NCBI GenBank assembly: GCA_026125895.1
Contig: JAHCKG010000001.1
Span: forward strand, 124,001 to 188,000
Direction of reading: 5' to 3'
Source: Pseudolabrys sp.
Lineage (GTDB): Bacteria > Pseudomonadota > Alphaproteobacteria > Rhizobiales > Xanthobacteraceae
Length of the DNA: 64,000 bases
How positions within the stretch are numbered: the first letter of the stretch is position 1; the number at the start of each line of letters is the position of its first letter. A program made the position numbers and the translations under genes. Shown here one piece after another: positions 49,209 to 57,099 of this stretch. The notes below the pieces were generated by a model. That model saw only the letters and a program-made list of their open reading frames with translations. It was not told the origin of the DNA and ran no database searches.

Positions 49209-50177
49209 GTGCTCACAGTCGATTCACACGCGCATATTTGGGGCGCTGGCTTCGTTCCGGCTGCATTCTTTCGGCGATCGGCGGAAGCGTGGGCGGCGAA
49301 GTCTCCCGATCGCACGCCGGGTATGATCATGCCGAAGCTCCTGACCGGGCTCGTGGATCAGGATGGTGACGACTTCATTGCCAATATGGATCGGGCTGGC
49401 GTGCATGCCAGCATGATCATGATGATCGATGTCGGTGCGCCCGTTTTCGGCGAGGAGCCCGAGACGCCACTTGAGCGGCAAATCGAATTCTATGGCGAGG
49501 TTCAAAGGCGGCATCGCGGGCGGCTCTACAGCCACGCCTATGTCGATCGCCGCCGCCCGGACCATGTTGCCTTGCTGCGCCGCGCCATCGTCGACCATGG
49601 GCTGGTCGGGATCGGCGAACTCACGCCAGACGGTGTGCCGGTGTCGCATGCCGAATTCTACCCGACGATGAAGCTGGCGGCCGAACATGGCGTCCCGGTG
49701 CAGATTCACACGCGCGCGGGCGTCTGGACCGATCTTGAGGCGTTGGATTACTCCGAGGCCAATCCCGTTCACCCGGTTCATGTCGCCGATCTCGCTCGCA
49801 AGCTACCTGATCTAAAGATAATTCTTTGCCACGCTGGCTATTCGAAGTGGTGGCAGGTCGCAGCGGAAGCAATCGCCGATCTGCCGAACTGCGTGCTCGA
49901 CATCTCAAACTGGAACGAAAGCTTCGCAGATGATCCAGGCGACATGGTTGCCAGGATCGCCACGTGGCGTTCGATCGTCGGCATCGATCGCATCTTGTTC
50001 GCTTCGGATCAGCCTTCCGGCCTCCGATTCACTGGTGAACGTTCGCACCTTCCCGCCTGGGCCGATTTCATCCGCAATCTTCCCGAGATCGGATGGCAGT
50101 GGGGCTATACGTTCACGGAAGAAGAAGCTGCGAAGATTGCCGGGAAGAATGCGCTGCGATTCTATGGACTAGGTTGA
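49209..50177 (+). CDS. Amidohydrolase family protein (ACMSD/PDC-hydrolase-like TIM barrel)
   Basis: A 322-aa metal-dependent enzyme: LTVDSHAHIWGAGFVPAAFF (HxH metal site at the N-terminus), VQIHTRAGVW, KIILCHAGYSKWWQV (metal His) and ILFASDQPSGLRF (metal Asp). Members decarboxylate or hydrolyse ring-derived acids. GTG 49209 is chosen because the conserved VDSHAHIWG starts there; GTG 49188 is also possible. It lies 3 bp before the ligase gene and is probably co-transcribed with everything to 53407. Confidence 0.88.
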   Translation: MLTVDSHAHIWGAGFVPAAFFRRSAEAWAAKSPDRTPGMIMPKLLTGLVDQDGDDFIANMDRAGVHASMIMMIDVGAPVFGEEPETPLERQIEFYGEVQRRHRGRLYSHAYVDRRRPDHVALLRRAIVDHGLVGIGELTPDGVPVSHAEFYPTMKLAAEHGVPVQIHTRAGVWTDLEALDYSEANPVHPVHVADLARKLPDLKIILCHAGYSKWWQVAAEAIADLPNCVLDISNWNESFADDPGDMVARIATWRSIVGIDRILFASDQPSGLRFTGERSHLPAWADFIRNLPEIGWQWGYTFTEEEAAKIAGKNALRFYGLG

Positions 50178-50180
50178 GCG

Positions 50181-51770
50181 ATGCCGATGGAAATGCCGAA
50201 GAGCCGCACCATCCCCGCCTTGCTGCAAGAGCAGGCGGAAAGGTATGGCGATCTCGAAGCGCTCGTCGGCGGGACGCAGCGTTACACCTATCGCAGCTTG
50301 CGTGAGAGGGTGCGAGCCTTCGCCAAAGGGCTGTCCGCTCTCGGGGTCCGCAAGGGCAGTCGCGTCGCCATTCTGATGGGCAACAAGCCGGAGTGGGTGA
50401 TTGCCGATCTCGCCATATGCTCGCTCGGCGCCGTCATGATTGCGGTGAACACCTGGGTCACGACGCGCGAACTGCACTACATCCTCGACCATTCGGATGC
50501 CGATACGCTGATCTTCGCCGGCAAGTTCCTCAAGTACGACTATTCGCGCATGCTCGAGGAGATGGAGCCGCACGCGAAGAGCCTGCCCAAGCTCAAACAA
50601 ATCATCCACGTCGGAGATGGGTACCGCGACAGTGTTCCATTCGACCGGGTCTATGAGCTAGGCAAGAGCGTGCCCGACGACACGATCGATGCCGCGGCGG
50701 CGGCGGTCGAACCCCAGGACGTCGCCTATGTGCTCTACACATCAGGTTCGACGTCGACGCCGAAGGGTGCGCAGATGCAGCACTACGGCATCATCGAAAA
50801 CCCGTTCTACATCGGCAACCGAATGCACGTGGAGCCGGGCGACCGCTGCTGGCTGGCAGTTTCCCTGTTCTGGGGATTGGGCTGTGAGAACGCGCTTCCG
50901 AACATGTACACGCATGGCGGCTGCGTCATCCTCCAGGAGCACTTCGAATCGGGTGAAGCACTGCGGCTTATCGAAGAAGAGCGGTGCACGATCTATTACG
51001 GCATGCCGAACATGTCGCAGGCCATGTACGATCATCCGGACCGCAAGAAGCGTGACCTGAGCAGCTTGCGGTCGGGCGGCCAGCTCGGCACGCTGTCGCA
51101 ATTCAAGGTGCTGGTCGATCTCGGCGTGAGAGAAGCCTGTCACATTTACGGTCTCACCGAGACGTTCGGCAACTGCAACGTGTCGGATGGACGGCTCGAT
51201 CCTCGCGACAAGGTCTTTGCGACACTCGGCCGTCCGCTGGACGGCGTCATCCAGCGCATCGCCAATCCGGAGACGAATGAGCCATTGCCGACGGGGCAAA
51301 TCGGGGAAGTGCAGGTCAAGCGCTACGTGACGCTCGGTTACTACAAGGACGAGGACAAGAATCGCGAGGCCTTCACGCCTGACGGTTATTTCCGGACCGG
51401 CGACCTCGGCTTTTACGATGAAGGCGGCTATCTGCACTTTCGCGGCCGCATCAAAGAGACTATCAAGACGGGTGGCTTGAATGTTGCGCCGGCGGAGATC
51501 GAGACGATCCTCACGCAGATACCGGGCGTTAGCCTCGCATATGTGGTCGGAATCCCCGACCCTGTGCGCGATGAAGTGGTCGGCGCCGTGATCGTGCCGC
51601 AGGGCGAACCTGCGGCGGACATGGCGGCAAAGCTGTCCGCCGAATTGAGCAAGCAGCTTTCGAAATTCAAGATTCCTCAGCACTACCGTTTCGTGAGCGA
51701 GGCGGATTTGCCTCTGACGAAGAGCGGCAAGGTGCAAAAGAACCGACTGGTTGAGCTCTTCAAAAGCTGA
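50181..51770 (+). CDS. AMP-forming acyl-CoA synthetase/ligase (paralogue 2)
   Basis: A 529-aa ANL ligase with YVLYTSGSTSTPKGAQMQHY (A3), IYGLTETFGNC (A5), YFRTGDLGFYDEGGYLHFRG then RIKETIKTGG (A7-A8) and catalytic Lys in SGKVQKNR. It aligns end to end with the ligase at 40327, including the unusual FLKYDY segment and the STSTPKG variant, so the two are duplicates with related substrates. It is coupled to a thiolase-like gene and a DUF35 gene downstream. Confidence 0.94.
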   Translation: MPMEMPKSRTIPALLQEQAERYGDLEALVGGTQRYTYRSLRERVRAFAKGLSALGVRKGSRVAILMGNKPEWVIADLAICSLGAVMIAVNTWVTTRELHYILDHSDADTLIFAGKFLKYDYSRMLEEMEPHAKSLPKLKQIIHVGDGYRDSVPFDRVYELGKSVPDDTIDAAAAAVEPQDVAYVLYTSGSTSTPKGAQMQHYGIIENPFYIGNRMHVEPGDRCWLAVSLFWGLGCENALPNMYTHGGCVILQEHFESGEALRLIEEERCTIYYGMPNMSQAMYDHPDRKKRDLSSLRSGGQLGTLSQFKVLVDLGVREACHIYGLTETFGNCNVSDGRLDPRDKVFATLGRPLDGVIQRIANPETNEPLPTGQIGEVQVKRYVTLGYYKDEDKNREAFTPDGYFRTGDLGFYDEGGYLHFRGRIKETIKTGGLNVAPAEIETILTQIPGVSLAYVVGIPDPVRDEVVGAVIVPQGEPAADMAAKLSAELSKQLSKFKIPQHYRFVSEADLPLTKSGKVQKNRLVELFKS

Positions 51771-51810
51771 AGCGAAAGCACATCGTTTACGTGCAGAGCC
51801 GGGATCGAGA

Positions 51811-52977
51811 ATGAAGGTGAATGCTGCTATCGCGGGCGTCGGCGCATCGGAATTCGGGCGCAATCTGCCCGACAGTCAGGTCGGCTTGGCCGCCAAGGCG
51901 CTCAAGCAGGCACTCGACGATTCCGGGCTGAAGCGTGAAGACATAGACGGCGTTTCGATCCATCTCGGGTGGCCTCTCGGCCTCGACTACGATCGGGTGG
52001 CCGAGGGGTTGGGCCTCAATATTCGCTACGTGAGCCAGACCTGGTTGCATGGCCGGTTCGTCTGTAGTGCGCTGATGAACGCCGCTTTGGCCGTTTCGGC
52101 CGGGCTCGCCAATGTCGTCGCCTGCGTCACCGCACCCAGCTTCAACCGCGAGCGCGAATTGTTGGGCGGGCCGGGCGATCTCGAGGGCAATCGCGAGGAG
52201 GGCGGAACGCATGGCGAAAGCCCACCTTACGGTTTGACTTCGCCGGCGGGCGGATCGGCCCTCGCGATGCAGCGCTACATGGCGCTCTACGGCGTGACCA
52301 GCGAGAAGCTGGCGGCGGTGCCGATATCGATCCGCAAGCATGCTCTGCGCAATCCCGATGCGCTCATGAAGAAGGAGTTGACGCTCGACGATTACATGGC
52401 GTCGCGAATGATCATCGATCCGCTGCGGCTATTCGACTGCTGCTTGATCACCGACGGGGCGATCGTGACGCTGGTGACGACGCTCGAGCGGGCGAAGGAT
52501 CTCAAGCAGAAGCCGGTCAAGATTGCCGGCTTCCAGGGTATCCGCTCCGGCAAGGAAGAATTTCAGCACGCGCCGCCAGGACTCGGCATCGCGCAGCAGA
52601 CGACGACGCGCATTCACGCGCGCGATATCGATCAGGAAGTGTTCCGAAGCAGCGGCGTCGCGCGGTCCGACGTGAAGGCGCTTTACACGTATGACGCCTT
52701 TTCACCTCTCGTGCTCTTTACGCTCGAACGCTTCGGCTATTGCGGCGCCGGTGAGGCGACCGATTTCGCCCATGGCGGCGGAATCGCACCGGGAGGCTCG
52801 CTGCCGGTGAACACGAATGGCGGGTTGCTCTCCGAGGCCCACATCGCCGGCTGGAATCACATTCGCGAAATGACGCGGCAAATCCGCGGCACCGCGGGCG
52901 AACGGCAGCTTGCCAATGCCGATGTTCTTCAATGGGGGGCGGCGTGGGGCGATTCCTTCATTCTGACATCGGTATGA
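51811..52977 (+). CDS. Thiolase-like protein lacking the nucleophilic Cys (pair 3)
   Basis: A 388-aa SCP2-thiolase-family protein. The nucleophile region is TWLHGRFVCSALMNAALAVS; aligned to thiolases by the following AG, the catalytic position is Gly, with a Cys four residues on. LYTYDAFSPLVLFTLERFGY keeps YD-F. LSEAHIAGWNHI replaces the GHP block, and the C-terminus is WGAAWGDSF without CxG. ATG 51811 fits the family start and is followed by KVNAAIAGVGASEFG. Order is ligase-thiolase-DUF35, the reverse of pair 2. Confidence 0.9.
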   Translation: MKVNAAIAGVGASEFGRNLPDSQVGLAAKALKQALDDSGLKREDIDGVSIHLGWPLGLDYDRVAEGLGLNIRYVSQTWLHGRFVCSALMNAALAVSAGLANVVACVTAPSFNRERELLGGPGDLEGNREEGGTHGESPPYGLTSPAGGSALAMQRYMALYGVTSEKLAAVPISIRKHALRNPDALMKKELTLDDYMASRMIIDPLRLFDCCLITDGAIVTLVTTLERAKDLKQKPVKIAGFQGIRSGKEEFQHAPPGLGIAQQTTTRIHARDIDQEVFRSSGVARSDVKALYTYDAFSPLVLFTLERFGYCGAGEATDFAHGGGIAPGGSLPVNTNGGLLSEAHIAGWNHIREMTRQIRGTAGERQLANADVLQWGAAWGDSFILTSV

Positions 52978-52987
52978 GGAGGGTGCG

Positions 52988-53407
52988 GTGAGCGGCTCGC
53001 AAAGTCCGAACGAAAAGCCACGGCCCAGGATCGGCCCAGACAGCAGGCCGTTCTGGGAAGGCTGCCGCGCGCATCAGTTGAAGATTCCGTTCTGTGACGA
53101 CTGCGGCAAACCGCACTGGCCGGCGGGTCCGGTCTGTCCTTATTGCCTCTCCGCTCGGCTGCGATGGCGGCAGGTGAGCGGCAAAGGTGTCGTTTCCACC
53201 TTTGTCGTCATTCACAAGGCGTGGTTTCCCGCCTTCGCCAAAGAGGTGCCCTATAACGTCGTCCAGGTCGAATTGGACGAGGGGCCGCGACTGACCGCGA
53301 AGATGATCGGGGTCGCGAACGACCGGATCGCCGTCGGCCAGCGCGTGCAGGCCGATTACGAGGACGTGGACGACGAACTTACCTTGCTGTGTTTCCGCCC
53401 GGCTTGA
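52988..53407 (+). CDS. DUF35 zinc-ribbon/OB-fold protein (pair 3)
   Basis: A 139-aa protein: DSRPFWEGCRAHQLKIP helix, zinc ribbon FCDDCGKPHWPAGPVCPYCL (four Cys) and OB fold beginning LRWRQVSGKGVVSTFVVIHK. GAGGAGGGTGCG precedes the GTG start. It lies 10 bp after the thiolase-like gene and completes pair 3. Sequence is closest in style to the DUF35 of pair 2. Confidence 0.9.
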   Translation: MSGSQSPNEKPRPRIGPDSRPFWEGCRAHQLKIPFCDDCGKPHWPAGPVCPYCLSARLRWRQVSGKGVVSTFVVIHKAWFPAFAKEVPYNVVQVELDEGPRLTAKMIGVANDRIAVGQRVQADYEDVDDELTLLCFRPA

Positions 53408-53449
53408 TCCGGCCGGAGGAGGAATCGTGCGGCGAGTCTCGATTGTTAC

Positions 53450-53462
53450 TATAGCAGCTATA
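53450..53462. promoter_or_regulatory. Perfect dyad TATAGC-A-GCTATA upstream of ABC transporter operon
   Basis: TATAGCAGCTATA is a perfect 6+1+6 dyad that also has the T-N11-A form of LysR-type sites. It lies 175 bp upstream of the ABC permease start and is the best match to ATARC-W-GYTAT in the window. Confidence 0.6.
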
Positions 53463-53636
53463 ACGGCCCCAGCGTTGACGCCACTCGGCGCCACTGGCCT
53501 AGTAATACAACAAGCAGGACGGCCTCGATGCCGACCGCTTGTGTCGAGGAAGCGCAGAACTTCCGGACGATCCAGGGGAGTGTGAAATGATCGCCGTCTC
53601 GCGCCGCGATGCGCCAAGTTGGTTGATCCAGTTTCC

Positions 53637-54590
53637 ATGACGATCTTTCTCGAGAATTTCCTGCAGGTCCTCGCAACCGGCCTCATGGTCGGTTGTCTCT
53701 ATGGCCTGATGTGCGTCGGCCTCGGGATGATCTTCGGCATCATGCGCGTCATCAATTTCGCTCAAGGCGATCTGATGATGCTCGGCATGTATTCGGCCTG
53801 GTACCTGTTCGCCGGCTTCGGCGTCCTTGCCTTCCTCGGCACCTATGTCGGACCGATCTTTGCGGCGATCCTCACCGGGCCGCTGCTCTTCGTGGTCGGT
53901 TACTACATGCACAAGTTCCTCATTGCGCGCGTGACCGGCTACAAGGTCGCCGGCGTAGAGGCGGAGGGGCACTACTCGCAGCTCATCCTCACGCTCGGCA
54001 TCAGCCTGATTCTGCAAAACGGCGGCCTGATCGTTTTCGGCTCCGAGCCGATTTCGATCCGCACGCCGTTGTCGTCGAGCGCCTGGGAGGTCATGCCGTT
54101 CGGCGGCGATTATATCTCCATCTTCGTCAACAAGGCCCGCGCCGTCGGCGCCGTCGTCTCCATCGCGGTCGCGGTCGCGTTGTTCGCCTTCGTCGCGCGC
54201 TCCCGTATCGGCAAGGCGATGCGGGCATCGGCCGATAATCCGGAGGCGGCGCTCTATATGGGCGTGAACGTCGATCAGGCGCACCGCATCGCCTTCGCGC
54301 TCGGCACGGCCGCGACCGCGATCGCGGGCGGGCTTGTCGCGACCTACTTCCCGTTCCAGCCCTATGTCGGCCTCGAGTTCGTGATCGTCATGTATGCCGG
54401 CGTCGTGCTTGGCGGCATCGGGTCGATCAGCGGCGCCTTCTGGGGCGGCATGGTCATCGGCCTCGTCCAGCAGCTCTCGACGCTGATCCTGCCCAATCAG
54501 CTGCAGAACACGGCGATCTTCGTCGTGTTCCTGCTGGTGGTGTTCTTCCGCCCGCAAGGCCTGTTCGGCAAGAACGTGGAGCGCGTGTGA
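53637..54590 (+). CDS. livH: Branched-chain-amino-acid-type ABC transporter permease (LivH family)
   Basis: A 317-aa permease with about eight helices: LMVGCLYGLMCVGLGMIFGIMRVINFAQGDLMMLGMY is the LivH N-terminal signature; GKAMRASADNPEAALYMGVN is the EAA-like cytoplasmic loop. ATG 53637 is used; TTG 53619, six codons earlier, is possible. The stop overlaps the next start (TGATG). In this context the system more likely imports an aromatic or hydroxy acid than an amino acid. Confidence 0.93.
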   Translation: MTIFLENFLQVLATGLMVGCLYGLMCVGLGMIFGIMRVINFAQGDLMMLGMYSAWYLFAGFGVLAFLGTYVGPIFAAILTGPLLFVVGYYMHKFLIARVTGYKVAGVEAEGHYSQLILTLGISLILQNGGLIVFGSEPISIRTPLSSSAWEVMPFGGDYISIFVNKARAVGAVVSIAVAVALFAFVARSRIGKAMRASADNPEAALYMGVNVDQAHRIAFALGTAATAIAGGLVATYFPFQPYVGLEFVIVMYAGVVLGGIGSISGAFWGGMVIGLVQQLSTLILPNQLQNTAIFVVFLLVVFFRPQGLFGKNVERV

Positions 54591-56371
54591 TGGGAGACCG
54601 CGGGCTGTTTTTTCGATCGCTTATCCCCGTCTGCATCTTCTCGGCCGTCTTCCTGGCGCTGATCTTCCTGGTGAAGAACCAGTATTACCAGCTGATGCTG
54701 ACGCTCGTCGCTGTGTGGGCCGTCGTCGGAATTTCGTGGAACATCCTGTCCGGTTATTCGGGCCTCATTTCCTTCGGCCATGCCTCGTTCTTCGGCATCG
54801 GCGCCTATACGGTCGTGCTGGCGCAGATCCACTTCGGCATATCGCCCTGGCTCGGCATCATCGCGGCAGGCGCGCTGGCCGCCGTTGCCGGCTTGCTCAT
54901 CGGTATCGTCACGTTCCCACTGCGCGGGCATTACTTCGCCCTCGCCATGCTCGCCTATCCTCTGGCGCTTCTTTACGTGTTCGAATGGCTCGGCCTGCAG
55001 GAAGTCCCGGTGCCCATGGTGCGCGACAATCCGATCGCGTACATGCAGTTTCCCGACGCTCGCTACAGTTCCGCGTTTGCGCTCGTTTTGTTGATCATCG
55101 CGATCGTGATCTCGCGACTGATCGAGACGTCGCGGTTCGGAATGTCGCTGCTCGCCATCAAGCAGAACGAGCTCGCGGCGGAAGCGGCCGGAATCGAGAC
55201 CCGCAAATGGAAGCTGCGGGCCATCGCCACCTCCAGCGCCATCGCCGGCGTTGTCGGCGGCTTCTATGCGATCATCATGCTCATCGTCACGCCGCAAAGC
55301 GTGTTCGGCATGTTGACGTCGGCGCAGGCGCTGATCGTCACGCTCTTTGGCGGCATCGGAACGGTGTGGGGGCCGGTGATCGGCGCTTCCATTCTCATCC
55401 CGCTGTCCGAAGTGCTGCATGCCGAAATCGGCCAGATCCTGCCGGGCATCCAGGGCGTCGTGTTCGGCCTGGCGATTCTGCTGGTCATGTTTTTCGCGCC
55501 GGAAGGCATCTTCTGGAAGATCCGCGACAAGATGGCGCAAGCCAAGGCGGCCGACAGTGCTGCCGTCGAGGAAGCGCCGCCGATCGTCGCCCCCATGGCC
55601 GCCTTGGCGGCGCCGGAAGGCCGGCAAGAGCGCTTGTCCGGGCCGGTCATTCTCGAGGTCCGCAATGTCTCGAAATCCTTCGGCGGCTTGCGGGCGGTTC
55701 AGGATGTTTCGTTCTCCGTACGAAAGGGCTCCGTCGTCGGCATCATCGGACCGAACGGCGCTGGCAAGACGACGCTGTTCAACCTGCTCAACGGCTTCCA
55801 GAAGCCGGACGACGGTGAAGTCCTGTTCAACGGCGAAAGCCTGCTCGGCCTGCAGCCCAGCGGCGTGTGCAGGAAAGGGATCGGCCGCACATTCCAGGTC
55901 GCGCGGCCGTTCCGCCGACTGTCCATTCTTCAGAACGTCCTGATCGGCGCTTATGTCCGCACGCCGGATGACGCCAAGGCCCGCGAGCATGCCCGCGAGG
56001 CGCTTGCCCAGGTTGGCCTGGGCGGCGACGTCGACCGGCTGGCAGGCGGCCTGACGAGCGTCGAGCAGCGGTTGATGGAGTTGGCCCGCGCGCTCGCCGG
56101 AAACCCCAGCGTGCTGTTCCTCGACGAAATTCTTGCCGGCCTGGGCGGATCCGAGGTGAACCGGGTCATCGCGGTCGTGCGCGAACTGTCCCGCACGGGC
56201 ATCACGATCGTCATCATCGAGCACACCATGCAGGCGATGCTCCGCCTTGCCGACTACTTCATCGTGCTCGACCACGGCGCACTTTTGACGCAAGGCGACC
56301 CGCAAGAAGTGGTTCGCGAGCCGGCGGTCATCGACGCCTATCTCGGAAAAAGGTGGCGCGAGCGTGCTTGA
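54590..56371 (+). CDS. Fused ABC transporter permease and ATPase (LivM-LivG fusion)
   Basis: A 593-aa two-domain protein. Residues about 1-310 are a LivM-type permease (LVAVWAVVGISWNILSGYSGLISFGHASFFGIGAYT ... IETRKWKLRAIATSSAIAG). After an Ala/Glu-rich linker, residues about 345-590 are a LivG-type ATPase: Walker A GPNGAGKTTLFNL, GIGRTFQVARPFRRL, signature LTSVEQRLMELARAL and Walker B VLFLDEILAGLGG. The usual LSGGQ is replaced by LTSVEQ. LivM and LivG are normally separate; this fusion replaces two genes. Confidence 0.93.
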   Translation: MGDRGLFFRSLIPVCIFSAVFLALIFLVKNQYYQLMLTLVAVWAVVGISWNILSGYSGLISFGHASFFGIGAYTVVLAQIHFGISPWLGIIAAGALAAVAGLLIGIVTFPLRGHYFALAMLAYPLALLYVFEWLGLQEVPVPMVRDNPIAYMQFPDARYSSAFALVLLIIAIVISRLIETSRFGMSLLAIKQNELAAEAAGIETRKWKLRAIATSSAIAGVVGGFYAIIMLIVTPQSVFGMLTSAQALIVTLFGGIGTVWGPVIGASILIPLSEVLHAEIGQILPGIQGVVFGLAILLVMFFAPEGIFWKIRDKMAQAKAADSAAVEEAPPIVAPMAALAAPEGRQERLSGPVILEVRNVSKSFGGLRAVQDVSFSVRKGSVVGIIGPNGAGKTTLFNLLNGFQKPDDGEVLFNGESLLGLQPSGVCRKGIGRTFQVARPFRRLSILQNVLIGAYVRTPDDAKAREHAREALAQVGLGGDVDRLAGGLTSVEQRLMELARALAGNPSVLFLDEILAGLGGSEVNRVIAVVRELSRTGITIVIIEHTMQAMLRLADYFIVLDHGALLTQGDPQEVVREPAVIDAYLGKRWRERA

Positions 56372-57071
56372 AATCTCCCACCTTCATACGGTCTACGGCG
56401 CCGTCGCCGCATTGAACGACGTGTCGATGCGGGTCGGCGAGGGTGAGTTCGTCTCCATCGTCGGGCCGAATGGCGCGGGCAAGACCACATTGTTCAAGAC
56501 CATCTCCGGCACGGTCGCCGAGAAATCCGGTGCCGTCACCTTTGAAGGCAGGAACATCCTGTCAATTCCTCCGCATGAGCGCCCGCATCTCGGCATCGCG
56601 CATGTGCCCGAGGGCCGCCAGGTCTTTCCAAATCTGACCGTCGAGGAAAATCTGGAACTGGGAGCTTTCACCCAGGCGGGCCGGCGTGATTGGCAATCGA
56701 ATCTCAGCTACATCTTCGAGCTCTTCCCCATTCTCTTGGAACGGCGGCTGCAACTGGCGGGCACTCTGTCGGGCGGCCAGCAGCAAATGCTCGCTATCGG
56801 TCGCGGCCTTGCCTCGTCACCCAAGCTTCTGATGCTGGACGAGCCGTCGATGGGTCTGGCCCCGACGGTGGCCGACTCGATCTTTGAAGCGATCGTGCAG
56901 ATCAGGCGCAAGCGCAAGCTGACCGTGCTGCTGGTGGAACAGCGCGCGCTCGAGGCGCTCGAGTCCTGCGATAGGGGCTACGTGATCGAGACCGGCCGCG
57001 TGGTTCTGGAAGGAACGCCGGCCGAGCTGACCGCCGATGAGCGGGTGAGACAGGCCTATCTGGGAATTTGA
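56364..57071 (+). CDS. livF: ABC transporter ATP-binding protein (LivF family)
   Basis: A 235-aa ATPase: Walker A GPNGAGKTTLFKT, LGIAHVPEGRQVFPNLTVEENLELGAF (LivF-specific), signature LSGGQQQMLAIGRGL and Walker B LLMLDEPSMGLAP. The GTG start overlaps the fused gene by 8 bp. Pairs with the LivG half of the preceding protein. Confidence 0.94.
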   Translation: MLEISHLHTVYGAVAALNDVSMRVGEGEFVSIVGPNGAGKTTLFKTISGTVAEKSGAVTFEGRNILSIPPHERPHLGIAHVPEGRQVFPNLTVEENLELGAFTQAGRRDWQSNLSYIFELFPILLERRLQLAGTLSGGQQQMLAIGRGLASSPKLLMLDEPSMGLAPTVADSIFEAIVQIRRKRKLTVLLVEQRALEALESCDRGYVIETGRVVLEGTPAELTADERVRQAYLGI

Positions 57072-57099
57072 AACGTCACAACGACAGGGGAGGTATAAG

